From Sphingomonadales bacterium (GTDB taxonomy: Bacteria > Pseudomonadota > Alphaproteobacteria > Sphingomonadales > Sphingomonadaceae): a stretch of DNA of 33,609 nucleotides. The stretch is taken from contig JAIEOM010000083.1 in the NCBI GenBank assembly GCA_019750455.1, positions 1-33,609 of the forward strand, written 5' to 3'. Within the stretch, counting starts at the first letter, position 1. Each line of letters begins with the position of its first letter. The notes under the pieces were generated by a model, which saw nothing but the letters and a program-made list of their open reading frames with translations, did no database searches and was not told the DNA's origin. Shown piece by piece: positions 17,447 through 27,697 of this stretch. Both the position numbers and the translations under genes were made by a program.

Positions 17447-18001
17447 TCACGGCCGGATCTCGATCACCGTCCCATCGGGCACGATGCGCCACAGCTCGGC
17501 GATTTCATCGTTGGACAGGGCGATGCAGCCATCGGTCCAGTCCCCCGGCACGCGGCCGAAGGGTAGCGAATTGGGCTGGCCGTGGATGAAGATCTCGCCC
17601 CCGGGCGAGCGCCCTTGCGCAAGGGCAAAGGCGCGGTCGGCGGCATTGGGGTAGGAAACTTTCAGGCTGAGGTGATAGGCGCTGCCGGGATTGCGGCCCT
17701 CGATCACATAGCGCCCCTCTGGCGTGCGTTCGTCCCCTTCGAACTGCTTGTGGCCCTGCGGCGCATCGCCGAATTGTAGCCCGCGCCATGCCTTGACCGG
17801 CTGCCCCCCGGCATAGGCGACCATCAGTCGTTCGGACTTGTCAACGATGAGGTAATCGACCTGCGTGAAGCGCCGTTCGGGGACGATCCGCGCAGCCTCC
17901 CGCGACAGTGGAGGGCGGGAAGACGGGGCCTCGGCCTGCGGCGGCGGGGGCGCAGCGCAGGCGGCGAGCAACAGCAGCAGCAGGAGCGCAAGGCGGGTCA
18001 T
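17447..18001 (-). CDS. L,D-transpeptidase (YkuD) family lipoprotein
   Basis: Lipobox LLLAAC; LIVDKSERLMVAYAGGQPVKAW...TPEGRYVIEGRNP...IFIHGQP...GDWTDGCIALSNDEIAEL. Confidence 0.92.
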   Translation of the reverse strand: MTRLALLLLLLLAACAAPPPPQAEAPSSRPPLSREAARIVPERRFTQVDYLIVDKSERLMVAYAGGQPVKAWRGLQFGDAPQGHKQFEGDERTPEGRYVIEGRNPGSAYHLSLKVSYPNAADRAFALAQGRSPGGEIFIHGQPNSLPFGRVPGDWTDGCIALSNDEIAELWRIVPDGTVIEIRP

Positions 18002-18050
18002 GCGGGCAAGATTAACCCACCCCCGCCTCTTCGATCAATCCACGAAACGC

Positions 18051-19340
18051 CTAGTCTACAAAGGGATCGCGCATCAGGATCGTGTCGTCGCGCTCCGGGC
18101 TGGTCGAGACCAGCGCCACGGGGCATTCGATCAGCTCCTGAATGCGCTGGATATACTTGATCGCGTTGGCCGGAAGGTCGGCATAGGACCGCGCGCCTGC
18201 AGTGCTTTCGTGCCAGCCGGGCATTTCCTCGTAGATCGGCTCGCATTCGGCCTGATCGGCGGCGTGGCTGGGGAGATAATCATAGACCTTCCCGCGCAGG
18301 CGGTAGCCGGTGCAGATCTGCACCTTCTCAAGCCCGTCGAGCACGTCGATCTTGGTCAATGCGATGCCGGTGACGCCGCTGATCGCGCAGGACTGGCGCA
18401 CCAGCACCGCATCGAACCAGCCGACGCGGCGCTTGCGGCCGGTGACGGTGCCGAATTCATGGCCCCGCTCGCCAAGACGCTGGCCGATCTCGTCTTCCAG
18501 CTCGGTCGGGAACGGGCCGGAGCCGACGCGGGTGGTGTAGGCCTTGACGATGCCGAGTACGAAGCCGGTCGAATTGGGGCCAAGGCCGCTACCGCTGGCC
18601 GCCGTGCCGCTGACGGTGTTCGACGAGGTGACGAAGGGATATGTGCCGTGATCGACATCGAGCAGCACGCCCTGTGCGCCTTCGAACAGGATCTTGGCGC
18701 CCGCGCGGCGGACCTTCTTCAACCGCTTCCACACCGGCTGAGCGAACTTCAGCACGAAGGGCGCGATCTCGCGCAGCTCTTCCAGTAGCGCGGCGCGATC
18801 CACCGGCGGCTGGCCGAACCCGGCGCGCAGCGCATCGTGGTGGGCGCAGAGGCGATCAAGCTGCGGCTCCAGCGTATCGAGATGCGCAAGGTCGCACACG
18901 CGGATCGCGCGGCGGCCGACCTTGTCCTCGTAGGCCGGGCCGATCCCGCGCCCGGTGGTGCCGATCTTGCCCTTGCCCGCCGCCGTTTCGCGCAGGCCAT
19001 CAAGGTCGCGGTGAAGCGGCAGGATCAGCGGACAATTGTCGGCGATGGCGAGGTTCTCGTCGGTGATCGTCACCCCCTGCCCTTCGACCTTGGCGACTTC
19101 ATCGCGCAGGGCCCAGGGATCGAGCACCACGCCGTTGCCGATCACTGACAGCGTGCCCGAGACGATGCCCGAGGGCAGGAGCGAGAGCTTGTAGGTCTTG
19201 CCGTCGATCACCAGCGTGTGGCCGGCATTGTGGCCGCCCTGAAAGCGCACCACGGCATCGGCGCGGCTGGCGAGCCAATCGACGATCTTGCCCTTGCCCT
19301 CATCGCCCCACTGGGCGCCGATCACGGTGACGTTGGCCAT
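18051..19340 (-). CDS. purA: Adenylosuccinate synthase
   Basis: [59 protein letters not shown]...[24 protein letters not shown]. Confidence 0.98.
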   Translation of the reverse strand: MANVTVIGAQWGDEGKGKIVDWLASRADAVVRFQGGHNAGHTLVIDGKTYKLSLLPSGIVSGTLSVIGNGVVLDPWALRDEVAKVEGQGVTITDENLAIADNCPLILPLHRDLDGLRETAAGKGKIGTTGRGIGPAYEDKVGRRAIRVCDLAHLDTLEPQLDRLCAHHDALRAGFGQPPVDRAALLEELREIAPFVLKFAQPVWKRLKKVRRAGAKILFEGAQGVLLDVDHGTYPFVTSSNTVSGTAASGSGLGPNSTGFVLGIVKAYTTRVGSGPFPTELEDEIGQRLGERGHEFGTVTGRKRRVGWFDAVLVRQSCAISGVTGIALTKIDVLDGLEKVQICTGYRLRGKVYDYLPSHAADQAECEPIYEEMPGWHESTAGARSYADLPANAIKYIQRIQELIECPVALVSTSPERDDTILMRDPFVD

Positions 19341-19491
19341 TTCAATCCTTATCAGGTGCCGGGAATTCCGCGCGGGGGCCTAGGCGGTTGGCGGGCCGAG
19401 GGCAAGGGTGCGGGCAGGATGCGCGAAGGGTTTTGCGGGATGCTGCGTTGATGCGAGCAGAACAGTCACATTTCGCGAGGAATGCCCAACC

Positions 19492-20541
19492 ATGAAGACC
19501 ACCGCCAAAGTCCTGATCGCCGCGGGCGCGCTCGCCGCGCTGGCGACCCCGATCCTCGCCCAGCAGCGCGCCCGCGGGGGTGCGGGGGTGCCGCAGGCGT
19601 GCCGTGCCGAGATCGTCCAGCTGTGCGGCACGGACCGGTCGCAGATGCGCGCCTGCCTTGCCGAGAAGGCCAGCCAGCTGTCCGGCGATTGCCGCACCCA
19701 GTTGCGCGCCAGGATGGAACAGCGCCGCGGCGGTGCGGGACAGCGCGCCGGACGGCAGGGCCCCGCCCCGCAGACACTCGCCTATGGCAATGACAGTCTC
19801 CAGGCGCTCGACCTGTGGGTGCCCGAGGGGGCGAAGAACGCCCCGCTGGTGCTGTTCGTCCACGGCGGCGGGTGGAAGCGCGGATCGAAGAACAACGCGA
19901 TGGGCAGGCCGATGCCCGCGCATATGCTCGAACAGGGCTATGCCTTCGCCTCGATCGATTACCGCCTCGTCCCGCGCAACACGGTGGAGGAGCAGGCGAG
20001 CGATGTGGCCGCCGCGCTTGCCCATATCCTTAAGCGCGCCGATGCGCTGGGGATCGACCGCAGTCGGGTGGTGCTGACGGGCCATTCCGCTGGCGCCCAT
20101 CTGGTCGCGCTGGTGGGGACGGACGAGCGATACCTGCGCAGCGCGGGCCTGTCCTTCGCGGATATCGACGGGGTGATGCCCAATGACGGTGCGGCCTATG
20201 ATGTCGCCGCGCAGATCAAGGACGCGGGGCCGATGATGCTGGAGACCTATACTCAGGCCTTCGGCACCGATCCGGCGCGGCAGAAGGCGCTCTCCCCGGT
20301 CGCGCAGGCGGCTGCGCCCAATGCGCCCGCGTTCCTGCTGCTCCACGTCCAGCGCCCCGATGCGGTCGCGCAATCGAAGGCGCTGGCCGAGGCGCTGATC
20401 AAGGGCGGATCGCAGGCGGAGGTCGCGGGCTTCCCCGGGCAGGGTCTCAAGGGCCACATGGAAATCAACCGCCGCCTTGGCCAGAAGGACTACGCCGCGA
20501 CCGTGGTGATGGACAACTGGCTGAAGAAGGTGCTGGGGTAA
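19492..20541 (+). CDS. Secreted alpha/beta hydrolase (esterase-like) with N-terminal Cys-rich segment
   Basis: Signal peptide MKTTAKVLIAAGALAALATPILAQ; CRAEIVQLCGTDRSQMRACLAEKASQLSGDCRTQL; hydrolase VLFVHGGGWKRGSK...VLTGHSAGAHLVALV. Confidence 0.85.
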   Translation: MKTTAKVLIAAGALAALATPILAQQRARGGAGVPQACRAEIVQLCGTDRSQMRACLAEKASQLSGDCRTQLRARMEQRRGGAGQRAGRQGPAPQTLAYGNDSLQALDLWVPEGAKNAPLVLFVHGGGWKRGSKNNAMGRPMPAHMLEQGYAFASIDYRLVPRNTVEEQASDVAAALAHILKRADALGIDRSRVVLTGHSAGAHLVALVGTDERYLRSAGLSFADIDGVMPNDGAAYDVAAQIKDAGPMMLETYTQAFGTDPARQKALSPVAQAAAPNAPAFLLLHVQRPDAVAQSKALAEALIKGGSQAEVAGFPGQGLKGHMEINRRLGQKDYAATVVMDNWLKKVLG

Positions 20542-20610
20542 TCCTCACCCCTCCCTTTGGGGAAGGGCCAGACATGGGGCGCGGTCCGCAAGGGTCGCGC
20601 CTCCTGCCTT

Positions 20611-21000
20611 TCACACGCTGGCGATAACGTCGATCTCGACCATCAGTTCGGGGAGCGCGAGGCCCTTGACCTCCACCGTGGTATCGGCGGGATAGGGCGG
20701 CGTGAACCAGCGCTTGCGGGCTTCGAGGATCTTGGGGAAGTTGCCCATGTCGGTGAGGTAGATCGTCACCTTCACCACCTTGCTCAGGTCGCTCCCGCCC
20801 GCTGCCAGCACGCGTTCGATATTGGCGAAGGTCTGGGCGATCTGCGCGTCGATATCGCCCGCGCCGACGATGCTGCCATCCGCGCCGATGCTCGCCTGAC
20901 CGGAGAGGAACAGCAGCCCCCCGGCCTGCCACGCGGGGGCGATCATGTAGGGCGCGAGCGGATCGTTCTCCAGCGTGACCGGCTTCGGACTATCGGTCAC
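20611..21000 (-). CDS. RidA family protein
   Basis: MIAPAWQAGGLLFLSGQASIGADGSIVGAGDIDAQIAQTFANIERVLAAGGSDLSKVVKVTIYLTDMGNFPKI. Confidence 0.92.
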   Translation of the reverse strand: MTDSPKPVTLENDPLAPYMIAPAWQAGGLLFLSGQASIGADGSIVGAGDIDAQIAQTFANIERVLAAGGSDLSKVVKVTIYLTDMGNFPKILEARKRWFTPPYPADTTVEVKGLALPELMVEIDVIASV

Positions 21001-22124
21001 GGGCGTGCCTCCAGTTCGGCAAGGGCATCGCCCTTGAGGATGTGCGTGCAGCCCAGCGCCTTGGGGTCTTCGCCCTCGGCCAGCTGGGCGATTGTGCGCG
21101 CGCCGGATGCGCGCAGCGCTGCTGCCTTGGCGCGGTCATGGCCGATGGGCAGCCAGACCAGCGGGCTGGTTTCCGGCTGCGGGGCGATATCGGCGAGGCG
21201 ATCGAGATAGAGCGTGAAGCCGGTCGCCGCCTCGTCGCTCCCCGCGATCCGGTAGGTGCCGCCCCGCCCTGCCGCACGGCGCAGGCCCTCGGCATAGATC
21301 GTGAAGCCGAACCACGACTGGTATTCGAACCCGTGCCGCTCGGTCGGGTCGAGGGTGATCGTCGCCGCATCGCCGACATGGGCGGCAATCGCCTCCAGCC
21401 CGTCGAGCCGCGACTTGAGCGCCCCGCCCGCATCCACCGCGCGCAGCGCAGCAACCGCCGCTTCCAGCGGACCCGTGGCATAAAGCAGCGGCAGATAGGC
21501 CGCGCCCCCTGCCGCCTTCAGCCCGCCCGCGTCCTTGGTGTCGAGCTCGCGCCGCACCGCTTCGATCTGGTCGGGGGTGAGCGGGAAGGCCTTTTCGGCC
21601 AGCGTGTCGACCAGATCGGGGAGCGTGAAATCGACCGCGATTCCGGTCAGCCCGGCCGCCTTCAGAGCCTCGACCGCCAGCATCACCACCTCGCCCGCCG
21701 CCGCGACACTGTCGGTGCCGATCAGCTCCGCGCCCAGTTGCAGGCGTTCACGCGCGGGGTCGAGCTGGCTTGCCTTGATCACCACCGTATCGCCGCAATA
21801 GGCGAGCCGCAGCGGACGGGCCGCCGAGGCAAGGCTGGTCGAAGCGATCCGCCCGACCTGCGGGGTCATGTCGCTGCGCAGCGCGAGGGTGCGCAGGGAG
21901 GCGGGGTCGACGAAGCGGAACATGCTGCTGCGCTCGCCCACGGTCACGCCCGCCATGCGGCCGACCAGTGACGCTTCGAACTCCAGCAGAGGCGGGCGCA
22001 CCCGGTCATAACCATGGGCGGCCAGCACATCGAGGCACGCGCGCATCGCCGCCGTGATCCGCGCCGCTTCCAGCGGCAGACGGTCTTCGAGGCCTTCGGG
22101 GAGGAGGTCGTTGGGTTTGGTCAT
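20997..22124 (-). CDS. hisZ: ATP phosphoribosyltransferase regulatory subunit
   Basis: HisRS-like catalytic fold: LPEGLEDRLPLEAARITAAMRACLDVLAAHGYDRVRPPLLEFEASL...FRFVDPASLRTLALRSDMTPQVGRIASTSL. Confidence 0.85.
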   Translation of the reverse strand: MTKPNDLLPEGLEDRLPLEAARITAAMRACLDVLAAHGYDRVRPPLLEFEASLVGRMAGVTVGERSSMFRFVDPASLRTLALRSDMTPQVGRIASTSLASAARPLRLAYCGDTVVIKASQLDPARERLQLGAELIGTDSVAAAGEVVMLAVEALKAAGLTGIAVDFTLPDLVDTLAEKAFPLTPDQIEAVRRELDTKDAGGLKAAGGAAYLPLLYATGPLEAAVAALRAVDAGGALKSRLDGLEAIAAHVGDAATITLDPTERHGFEYQSWFGFTIYAEGLRRAAGRGGTYRIAGSDEAATGFTLYLDRLADIAPQPETSPLVWLPIGHDRAKAAALRASGARTIAQLAEGEDPKALGCTHILKGDALAELEARP

Positions 22125-22146
22125 GTTGTCTTGCCCCTACCCAAAT

Positions 22147-22230
22147 CGTCATCCCGGCGAAAGCCGGGATCGCTGACCGCAAGTACGGAGTCCGAAGGAG
22201 AGCGATCCCTGGTCAAGCCCGGGATGACGA
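22147..22230. repeat. Dispersed inverted repeat in hisZ-serA gap
   Basis: cgtcatcccggcgaaagccgggatcg...ggtcaagcccgggatgacgatg; same family as 5465-5484. Confidence 0.7.
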
Positions 22231-22244
22231 TGAAGGGCGAGAGA

Positions 22245-23831
22245 CTAAAACGCCAGCGCCTTGACCAGCTTCACGCCTTCGACCTTTTCGGCCTCGGCGA
22301 TCACTTCGGGGGTCAGGGCTTCGTCGAGGCTCAGCAGCAGCACCGCTTCCCCGCCCGCTTCGCGGCGGCCGAGGTTGAAGGTGCCGATGTTGATGCCGTG
22401 GCTGCCCAGCAGCGTCCCGATGCGGCCGATGAAGCCCGGCTTGTCGTCGTTGACGATGTAGAGCATGTGGCCCGACAGTTCGGCTTCGATGCCGATGCCG
22501 AAGATTTCCACCAGACGCGGCGCTTCGGTGCCGAACAGCGTGCCCGCGACCGAACGCGGCCCCTGCGCGGTTTCCACCGTGACGCGCACCAGCGTGTTGA
22601 ACGCGCCTTCACGCTCGTGACGCACTTCGCTCACCGCCAGCCCGCGTTCCTTGGCGAGGAACGGCGCATTGACCATGTTCACCGTGTCCGAATAGCGGCG
22701 CATGAAGCCCGCCAGCACGGCGGCGGTGATCGGCTTGCCGTTCAATTCGGCGGCCGCACCCTCGCGCTCGATCCCGATCTGGGTGAGGTTGCCGTGTGCG
22801 AGCTGGCCCACAAGGCTGCCGAGCTTTTCAGCCAGCGCCATGTAGGGCTTGAGCTTGGGGGCTTCCTCTGCCGAAAGGCTGGGGACGTTGAGCGCGTTGG
22901 TCACGCCGCCATTGACCAGATAATCGGCCATCTGCTCGGCCACCTGAAGGGCGACATTGACCTGCGCTTCGGTGGTGCTGGCACCAAGGTGCGGGGTGCA
23001 GATGAAGTTGGGCGCACCGAACAGCGGGTGATCGGCAGCCGGCGGCTCGGTCTCGAACACGTCGAGCGCGGCGCCTGCGACCTGCCCGCTTTCAAGGCAG
23101 TCCTTCAGCGCCGCCTCGTCGATCAGCCCGCCGCGCGCACAGTTGATGATGCGGATGCCCTTCTTGGCGTTCTCCAGCCGTTCGCGGCTGAGGATATTGC
23201 GTGTCTCGTCGGTCAACGGGGTGTGCAGCGTGACGAAATCGGCGCGGGTGAGCAGCGTGTCGAGATCGACCTTCTCGATGCCGAGTTCGATCGCGCGGTC
23301 TTCGGTGAGGAAGGGATCATAGGCGATCACCTTCATTCGCAGGCCGAGCGCGCGGCTGGCGACGATCGAGCCGATGTTCCCCGCGCCGATCAGGCCGAGG
23401 GTCTTGGCGGTCAGCTCCACGCCCATGAACCCGCTCTTTGGCCACTTGCCCGCCTGCGTCTGCGCGTTGGCTTCCGGGATCTGGCGGGCCAGCGCGAACA
23501 TCAGCGCGATGGCGTGTTCGGCGGTGGTGATCGAGTTGCCGAACGGGGTGTTCATCACCACCACGCCCTTGCCGCTGGCGTAGGGGATGTCGACATTGTC
23601 CACCCCGATGCCGGCGCGGCCGATCACCTTCAGATTGGTGGCGGCATCGAGGATCGCCTTGGTCACCTTGGTCGAGGAGCGAATGGCGAGGCCATCATAC
23701 TCGCCGATGCGGGCGATCAGCTGTTCGGGCGTTTCGCCGGTGATCACATCGACATCGCAGCCACGCTCTTCGAAAATGCGCGCGGCGTTGGGGTCCATCT
23801 TGTCGGAAATGAGAACTTTGGGACGGGTCAT
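22245..23831 (-). CDS. serA: D-3-phosphoglycerate dehydrogenase
   Basis: PKVLISDKMDPNAARIFEERG...TKTLGLIGAGNIGSIVASRALGLRMKVIAYDPF...INCARGGLIDEAAL; C-terminal ACT domain. Confidence 0.98.
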   Translation of the reverse strand: MTRPKVLISDKMDPNAARIFEERGCDVDVITGETPEQLIARIGEYDGLAIRSSTKVTKAILDAATNLKVIGRAGIGVDNVDIPYASGKGVVVMNTPFGNSITTAEHAIALMFALARQIPEANAQTQAGKWPKSGFMGVELTAKTLGLIGAGNIGSIVASRALGLRMKVIAYDPFLTEDRAIELGIEKVDLDTLLTRADFVTLHTPLTDETRNILSRERLENAKKGIRIINCARGGLIDEAALKDCLESGQVAGAALDVFETEPPAADHPLFGAPNFICTPHLGASTTEAQVNVALQVAEQMADYLVNGGVTNALNVPSLSAEEAPKLKPYMALAEKLGSLVGQLAHGNLTQIGIEREGAAAELNGKPITAAVLAGFMRRYSDTVNMVNAPFLAKERGLAVSEVRHEREGAFNTLVRVTVETAQGPRSVAGTLFGTEAPRLVEIFGIGIEAELSGHMLYIVNDDKPGFIGRIGTLLGSHGINIGTFNLGRREAGGEAVLLLSLDEALTPEVIAEAEKVEGVKLVKALAF

Positions 23832-23849
23832 GTTGAATACCTTCCATCG

Positions 23850-23931
23850 TCATCCCGGGCCTGACCCGGGATCGCGCGCAACACGCGCTGGTGCATTGGG
23901 GAGAGCGGCCCCGGATCAGGTCCGGGGCGAC
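23850..23931. repeat. Dispersed inverted repeat pair in serA-serC gap
   Basis: cgtcatcccgggcctgacccgggatcg...gccccggatcaggtccggggcgacg. Confidence 0.7.
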
Positions 23932-23947
23932 GCGAATAAGGACGGCC

Positions 23948-25126
23948 TCAGCCGTTCTTGACCTTCTCGTAGGCCCATTCGATCCACGGCAGCAGGCGCT
24001 TCAGGTCCTCCTGCTCGACGGTCGAACCGCACCAGATGCGCAAGGACGGCGGCGCGTCGCGGTAGCCGTTGAAGTCGAAGCCGACATTGCGTTCTTCGAG
24101 CAGCTTGACGATCTTCTTCGGCACGGCGGCCTGATCGTCTGCCGAAAGGCTTTCGTACCAGTCGCCCTGGAAGACCATGCACACGCCGGTGTTGGTCTGC
24201 TGGGCCGGATCGCCCGCCATGTTGTGCAGCCACGGGGTGGCCTCGATCCAGTCCTTGACGATTCTAGCGTTGGCATTGGCGCGTTCGATCAGCGCCTTGC
24301 GCCCGCCGATCGCCTTGCCCCATTCGAGCGCGGCGATGTAATCCTCGGTCGCCAGCATCGAGGGGGTGTTGATCGTCTCGCCTTCGAAGATGCCGCGGTT
24401 GAGCTTGGCGCCCTTCTTCATGCGGAACAGCTTGGGCAACGGCCATGCCGGATCATAGCTTTCGATCCGCTCGATCGCCTTGGGGCTGAGGATCAGCATC
24501 CCGTGCTGGGCTTCGGAACCCATCACCTTCTGCCACGAATAGGTGGTGGCATCGAGCTTGGCCCAATCCATCTCCATCGCGAAGATCGCGCTGGTGGCAT
24601 CGTTGATCGTGACGCCCTCGCGCCCGGCTTCAAGCCAGTCGGTGTTGGGAATCTTCGCGCCCGAGGTGGTGCCGTTCCAGGTGAACACCACGTCATTGCG
24701 CTGGGGAATGGTGGTGAGGTCGGGGATCTGGCCGTAATCGGCGGTCAGCACCTGCAGGTTCGGCAGCTTGAGCTGCTTCACCGCGTCCTGAATCCAGATA
24801 TTGCCGAAGCTTTCCCACGCCGCGACCGTCACCGGGCGCGCGGGATCGAGCATAGACCACATCGCCGCCTCGATCGCCCCGGTGTCCGAGGCGGGCATGA
24901 TGCCGATCAGGTAATCATCAGGGATGCCGAGCAGTTCCCGGCTGAGATCAAGCGCATACTTCAGGCGGTTCTTGCCCAGCGCCGAACGGTGCGAGCGGCC
25001 AAGAACATCGGTCTTGAGCTTGTCCAGCGACCAGCCGGGGAATTTTGCCGTGGGGCCCGAGGAAAAAAAGGGGCGCTCAGGCTTAAGCGTCGGCTCGTGT
25101 GCGAGCCCGCGTGCATACTCAGTCAT
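23948..25126 (-). CDS. serC: Phosphoserine aminotransferase
   Basis: MTEYARGLAHEPTLKPERPFFSSGPTAKFPGWSLDKLKTDVLGRSHRSALGKNRLKYAL...IGIMPASDTGAIEAAMWSML. Confidence 0.95.
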   Translation of the reverse strand: MTEYARGLAHEPTLKPERPFFSSGPTAKFPGWSLDKLKTDVLGRSHRSALGKNRLKYALDLSRELLGIPDDYLIGIMPASDTGAIEAAMWSMLDPARPVTVAAWESFGNIWIQDAVKQLKLPNLQVLTADYGQIPDLTTIPQRNDVVFTWNGTTSGAKIPNTDWLEAGREGVTINDATSAIFAMEMDWAKLDATTYSWQKVMGSEAQHGMLILSPKAIERIESYDPAWPLPKLFRMKKGAKLNRGIFEGETINTPSMLATEDYIAALEWGKAIGGRKALIERANANARIVKDWIEATPWLHNMAGDPAQQTNTGVCMVFQGDWYESLSADDQAAVPKKIVKLLEERNVGFDFNGYRDAPPSLRIWCGSTVEQEDLKRLLPWIEWAYEKVKNG

Positions 25127-25190
25127 GTATTCTCTCCTTGCAGAGAGCTCGCGCGGCGTTGGGACCGCGTGGCCCACGGGCGGCTTTAGA
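25127..25190 (-). ncRNA. Probable serC leader (cis-regulatory RNA, cf. Rfam serC motif)
   Basis: Minus-strand ...CCCGTGGGCCACGCGGTCCCAACGCCGCGCGAGCTCTCTGCAAGGAGAGAATAC-ATG: stem CGCGG/CCGCG, then CTCTC/GAGAG covering the GGAGAG RBS; precedes a serC-serA operon. Confidence 0.7.
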
Positions 25191-25335
25191 GGCGCGGGGG
25201 GCGGAGTCAATGAAGAAAGGGGGCGGCGGGGGATGAATCCTTCCCGCATCGCCCTGCACACAAGGAAAGGCCGGTCGAAACAGACACAACCTCCCTCTCG
25301 CAATCCGCGGCTGTCTCGCCTAATGGGGCCGCTCC

Positions 25336-26514
25336 ATGGACGTATCCGACCTTCGCATTGCCCTGTTCAGCGGCAACTACAACTACACCCGCGACGGGGC
25401 CAACCAGGCGTTGAACCGCCTCGTCGGCTCGCTGCTGGCGCGCGGGGCGAAGGTGCGCGTCTATTCGCCCAAGGTCGACAAACCCGATTTCGCGCCCACC
25501 GGCGATCTTGTCGGCGTGCCCAATGTGCCGATGCCGGTGAAGGGCCGGGGCGAATATCGCATGCCGACTCACCTCGGCGCGGCGGTGAAGCGCGATCTGG
25601 AGGCCTTCGCGCCCGATATCGTCCACCTGTCCTCCCCCGATCCTGCCGCCCACGCCGCGCTGCGCTGGGCGCGTGCGCGGGGCCTGCCGGTGCTCGCCAG
25701 CGTCCACACCCGCTTCGAGACCTATCCGCGCTATTACAATATGGCCTTCCTCGAGCCGCTGATCGTCAAGGGCCTCAAGCGCTTCTACAACCGCTGCGAC
25801 GCGCTGGTCGCGCCCTCGCAATCGATGATCGACGAGCTGCTGGCGATGGGGATGCACACCCGCATCGGGTTGTGGAGCCGGGGGATGGACCGCATGATCT
25901 TCTCCGCCGCGCGGCGCGATCCCGAATGGCGCCGCAGTCTCGGCCTCGCGAACGACGACGTCGCCATCGTCTTCCTCGGACGGCTGGTGATGGAAAAGGG
26001 CCTCGATGTCTTTGCCGAGACCATCGCCCGCCTGCGCGAGGCCGGCGCGCCCCACAAGGTGCTGGTGATCGGCGATGGCCCCGCGCGCGGCTGGTTCGAG
26101 ACCAACCTGCCCGGCGGCATCTTCGCCGGCTTCAAGACCGGCGAGGCGCTGGGACAGGCGCTCGCCAGCGGGGATGTGTTCTTCAACCCCTCGGTCACCG
26201 AGACTTTCGGCAATGTCACGCTCGAAGCGATGGCCAGCGGCCTGCCGGTGGTCGCCGCCGGAGCGACAGGCAGCGCCAGCCTTGTCACCGATGGTGTCAC
26301 CGGACGACTGGTCGCGCCTTCGGGCAGCATGACAACCGATGCCGCCGCCTTCGCCGCGGCCCTTGCGCCCTATTGCAGCGATCCGGCTCTGCGCGCCGCC
26401 CACGGCGCGGCGGGCGAGGCGCGGGCCTGCGAATACAGCTGGGAAGCGATCAATGCGGTGGTCGCGGACACCTATGTCCAGCTGGTCGGGGAACGCCGCA
26501 AGGCGCGCGGGTAG
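25336..26514 (+). CDS. Glycosyltransferase family 4 / MgtA-like glycosyltransferase
   Basis: RIALFSGNYNYTRDGANQALNRLVGSLLARGAKVRVYSP...VFLGRLVMEKGLDVFAETIARLREAG...FFNPSVTETFGNVTLEAMASGLPVVAAGATGSASLV. Confidence 0.92.
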   Translation: MDVSDLRIALFSGNYNYTRDGANQALNRLVGSLLARGAKVRVYSPKVDKPDFAPTGDLVGVPNVPMPVKGRGEYRMPTHLGAAVKRDLEAFAPDIVHLSSPDPAAHAALRWARARGLPVLASVHTRFETYPRYYNMAFLEPLIVKGLKRFYNRCDALVAPSQSMIDELLAMGMHTRIGLWSRGMDRMIFSAARRDPEWRRSLGLANDDVAIVFLGRLVMEKGLDVFAETIARLREAGAPHKVLVIGDGPARGWFETNLPGGIFAGFKTGEALGQALASGDVFFNPSVTETFGNVTLEAMASGLPVVAAGATGSASLVTDGVTGRLVAPSGSMTTDAAAFAAALAPYCSDPALRAAHGAAGEARACEYSWEAINAVVADTYVQLVGERRKARG

Positions 26515-26949
26515 TTACCGCAGCACCCCTACCTTCGCCATGCGGCGGCAATAGAACAGCAGGAACAGCGTCACCGCCCAGATCGTCACATCCAGCGCCG
26601 GGGCCTGCATATCGGCGGGCACCTCGATCAGCACGTAGTGATAGATCGTCGTGACCAGCAGGCCGAGCAATGCCGCCCACATCGCCGACACCGCCAGCCG
26701 CGATCGTAGCAGCAGCAGCACCGATCCGGCGAATGCCCCACACACACCCAGCGCCCAGAACCCGCTCACCCACGCAGGGTAGCTGTCCATGAAGGCGATC
26801 TGGCTGGGGGTCAGGCCCATCTCGGCCAGCATCCCGAGCTTGGTCGTGGTGTAGCTGATGATGCCCATGCTGTTGAACAGCAGCGTCACGGCCCCGACCA
26901 GCCAGAGGTGAATAGGCGCAGGGCTGCGCCCGTCGCTTGTGATTGTCAT
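26515..26949 (-). CDS. Four-TM hypothetical membrane protein
   Basis: MTITSDGRSPAPIHLWLVGAVTLLFNSMGIISYTTTKLGML...; several hydrophobic helices. Confidence 0.7.
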   Translation of the reverse strand: MTITSDGRSPAPIHLWLVGAVTLLFNSMGIISYTTTKLGMLAEMGLTPSQIAFMDSYPAWVSGFWALGVCGAFAGSVLLLLRSRLAVSAMWAALLGLLVTTIYHYVLIEVPADMQAPALDVTIWAVTLFLLFYCRRMAKVGVLR

Positions 26950-27036
26950 GGGTTTCCCCTCCCCCATCCGATACGACCCGGACGGGGGAGAGAATATACC
27001 GCTATTGCACGCGCTGCAACGGCGCGCGCCGTAACG

Positions 27037-27672
27037 TCACAGCCGCTCGATGCGCTTGGCCATTTCGTCGATCATGTCGACGATCTCGTTGATGGTCGCC
27101 TCGTCGAGCTTGCCCGCCTTGGCGCGGTTCTTGAGCACGGAGCCGAGGTTGCCCATGGCGCGGAACACATCGTGCGAACGGACCGTGGTGGTGCGTTCGC
27201 CGTGACGGCCGAGGCGGCGCAGGAGCGCCTTGACCTCGTCCTTGCGGTCCTCAAGCTCCTCGAGGCCCTGCGCGGTGGCGGCGAAGGGCTTCTTCGCGCC
27301 CTCGGCCTCGGCCTCCTCGATCGAGCCTTCGTCCTCGAGCAGCTGGAGCGTCGGATAGACCGCGCCCGGGCTCGGCGCGTAATCGCCGCCGGTCATTTCC
27401 TCGATCGCCTTGATCAGTTCGTACCCGTGCGAGGGATTTTCGGCGATCAGCGCCAGCAGAGCGAGGCGCAATTCGCCTTGCGCGAACATCCGCCCGCGGC
27501 GGCCGCGGCGGCCTTCCTCGGCACCCTCGCCGCGCGGACCGTCCTCGTCCCAACGCGCACGGGCCTTCCAGCCGGGACCGGCGAAGTTCATGTTCCCGTT
27601 CATTGCCATCATCGCCATCGTTTCGGCGAATTTCTCCCAGCCGCCGCCGCGGCCATACCGGTTCCAGGTCAT
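27037..27672 (-). CDS. PadR family transcriptional regulator
   Basis: LRLALLALIAENPSHGYELIKAIEEMTGGDYAPSPGAVYPTLQLLEDEGSIEEAEAEGAKKPFAATAQGLEEL. Confidence 0.93.
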   Translation of the reverse strand: MTWNRYGRGGGWEKFAETMAMMAMNGNMNFAGPGWKARARWDEDGPRGEGAEEGRRGRRGRMFAQGELRLALLALIAENPSHGYELIKAIEEMTGGDYAPSPGAVYPTLQLLEDEGSIEEAEAEGAKKPFAATAQGLEELEDRKDEVKALLRRLGRHGERTTTVRSHDVFRAMGNLGSVLKNRAKAGKLDEATINEIVDMIDEMAKRIERL

Positions 27673-27697
27673 ATCAATATCTCCTCGCCACTATCTG

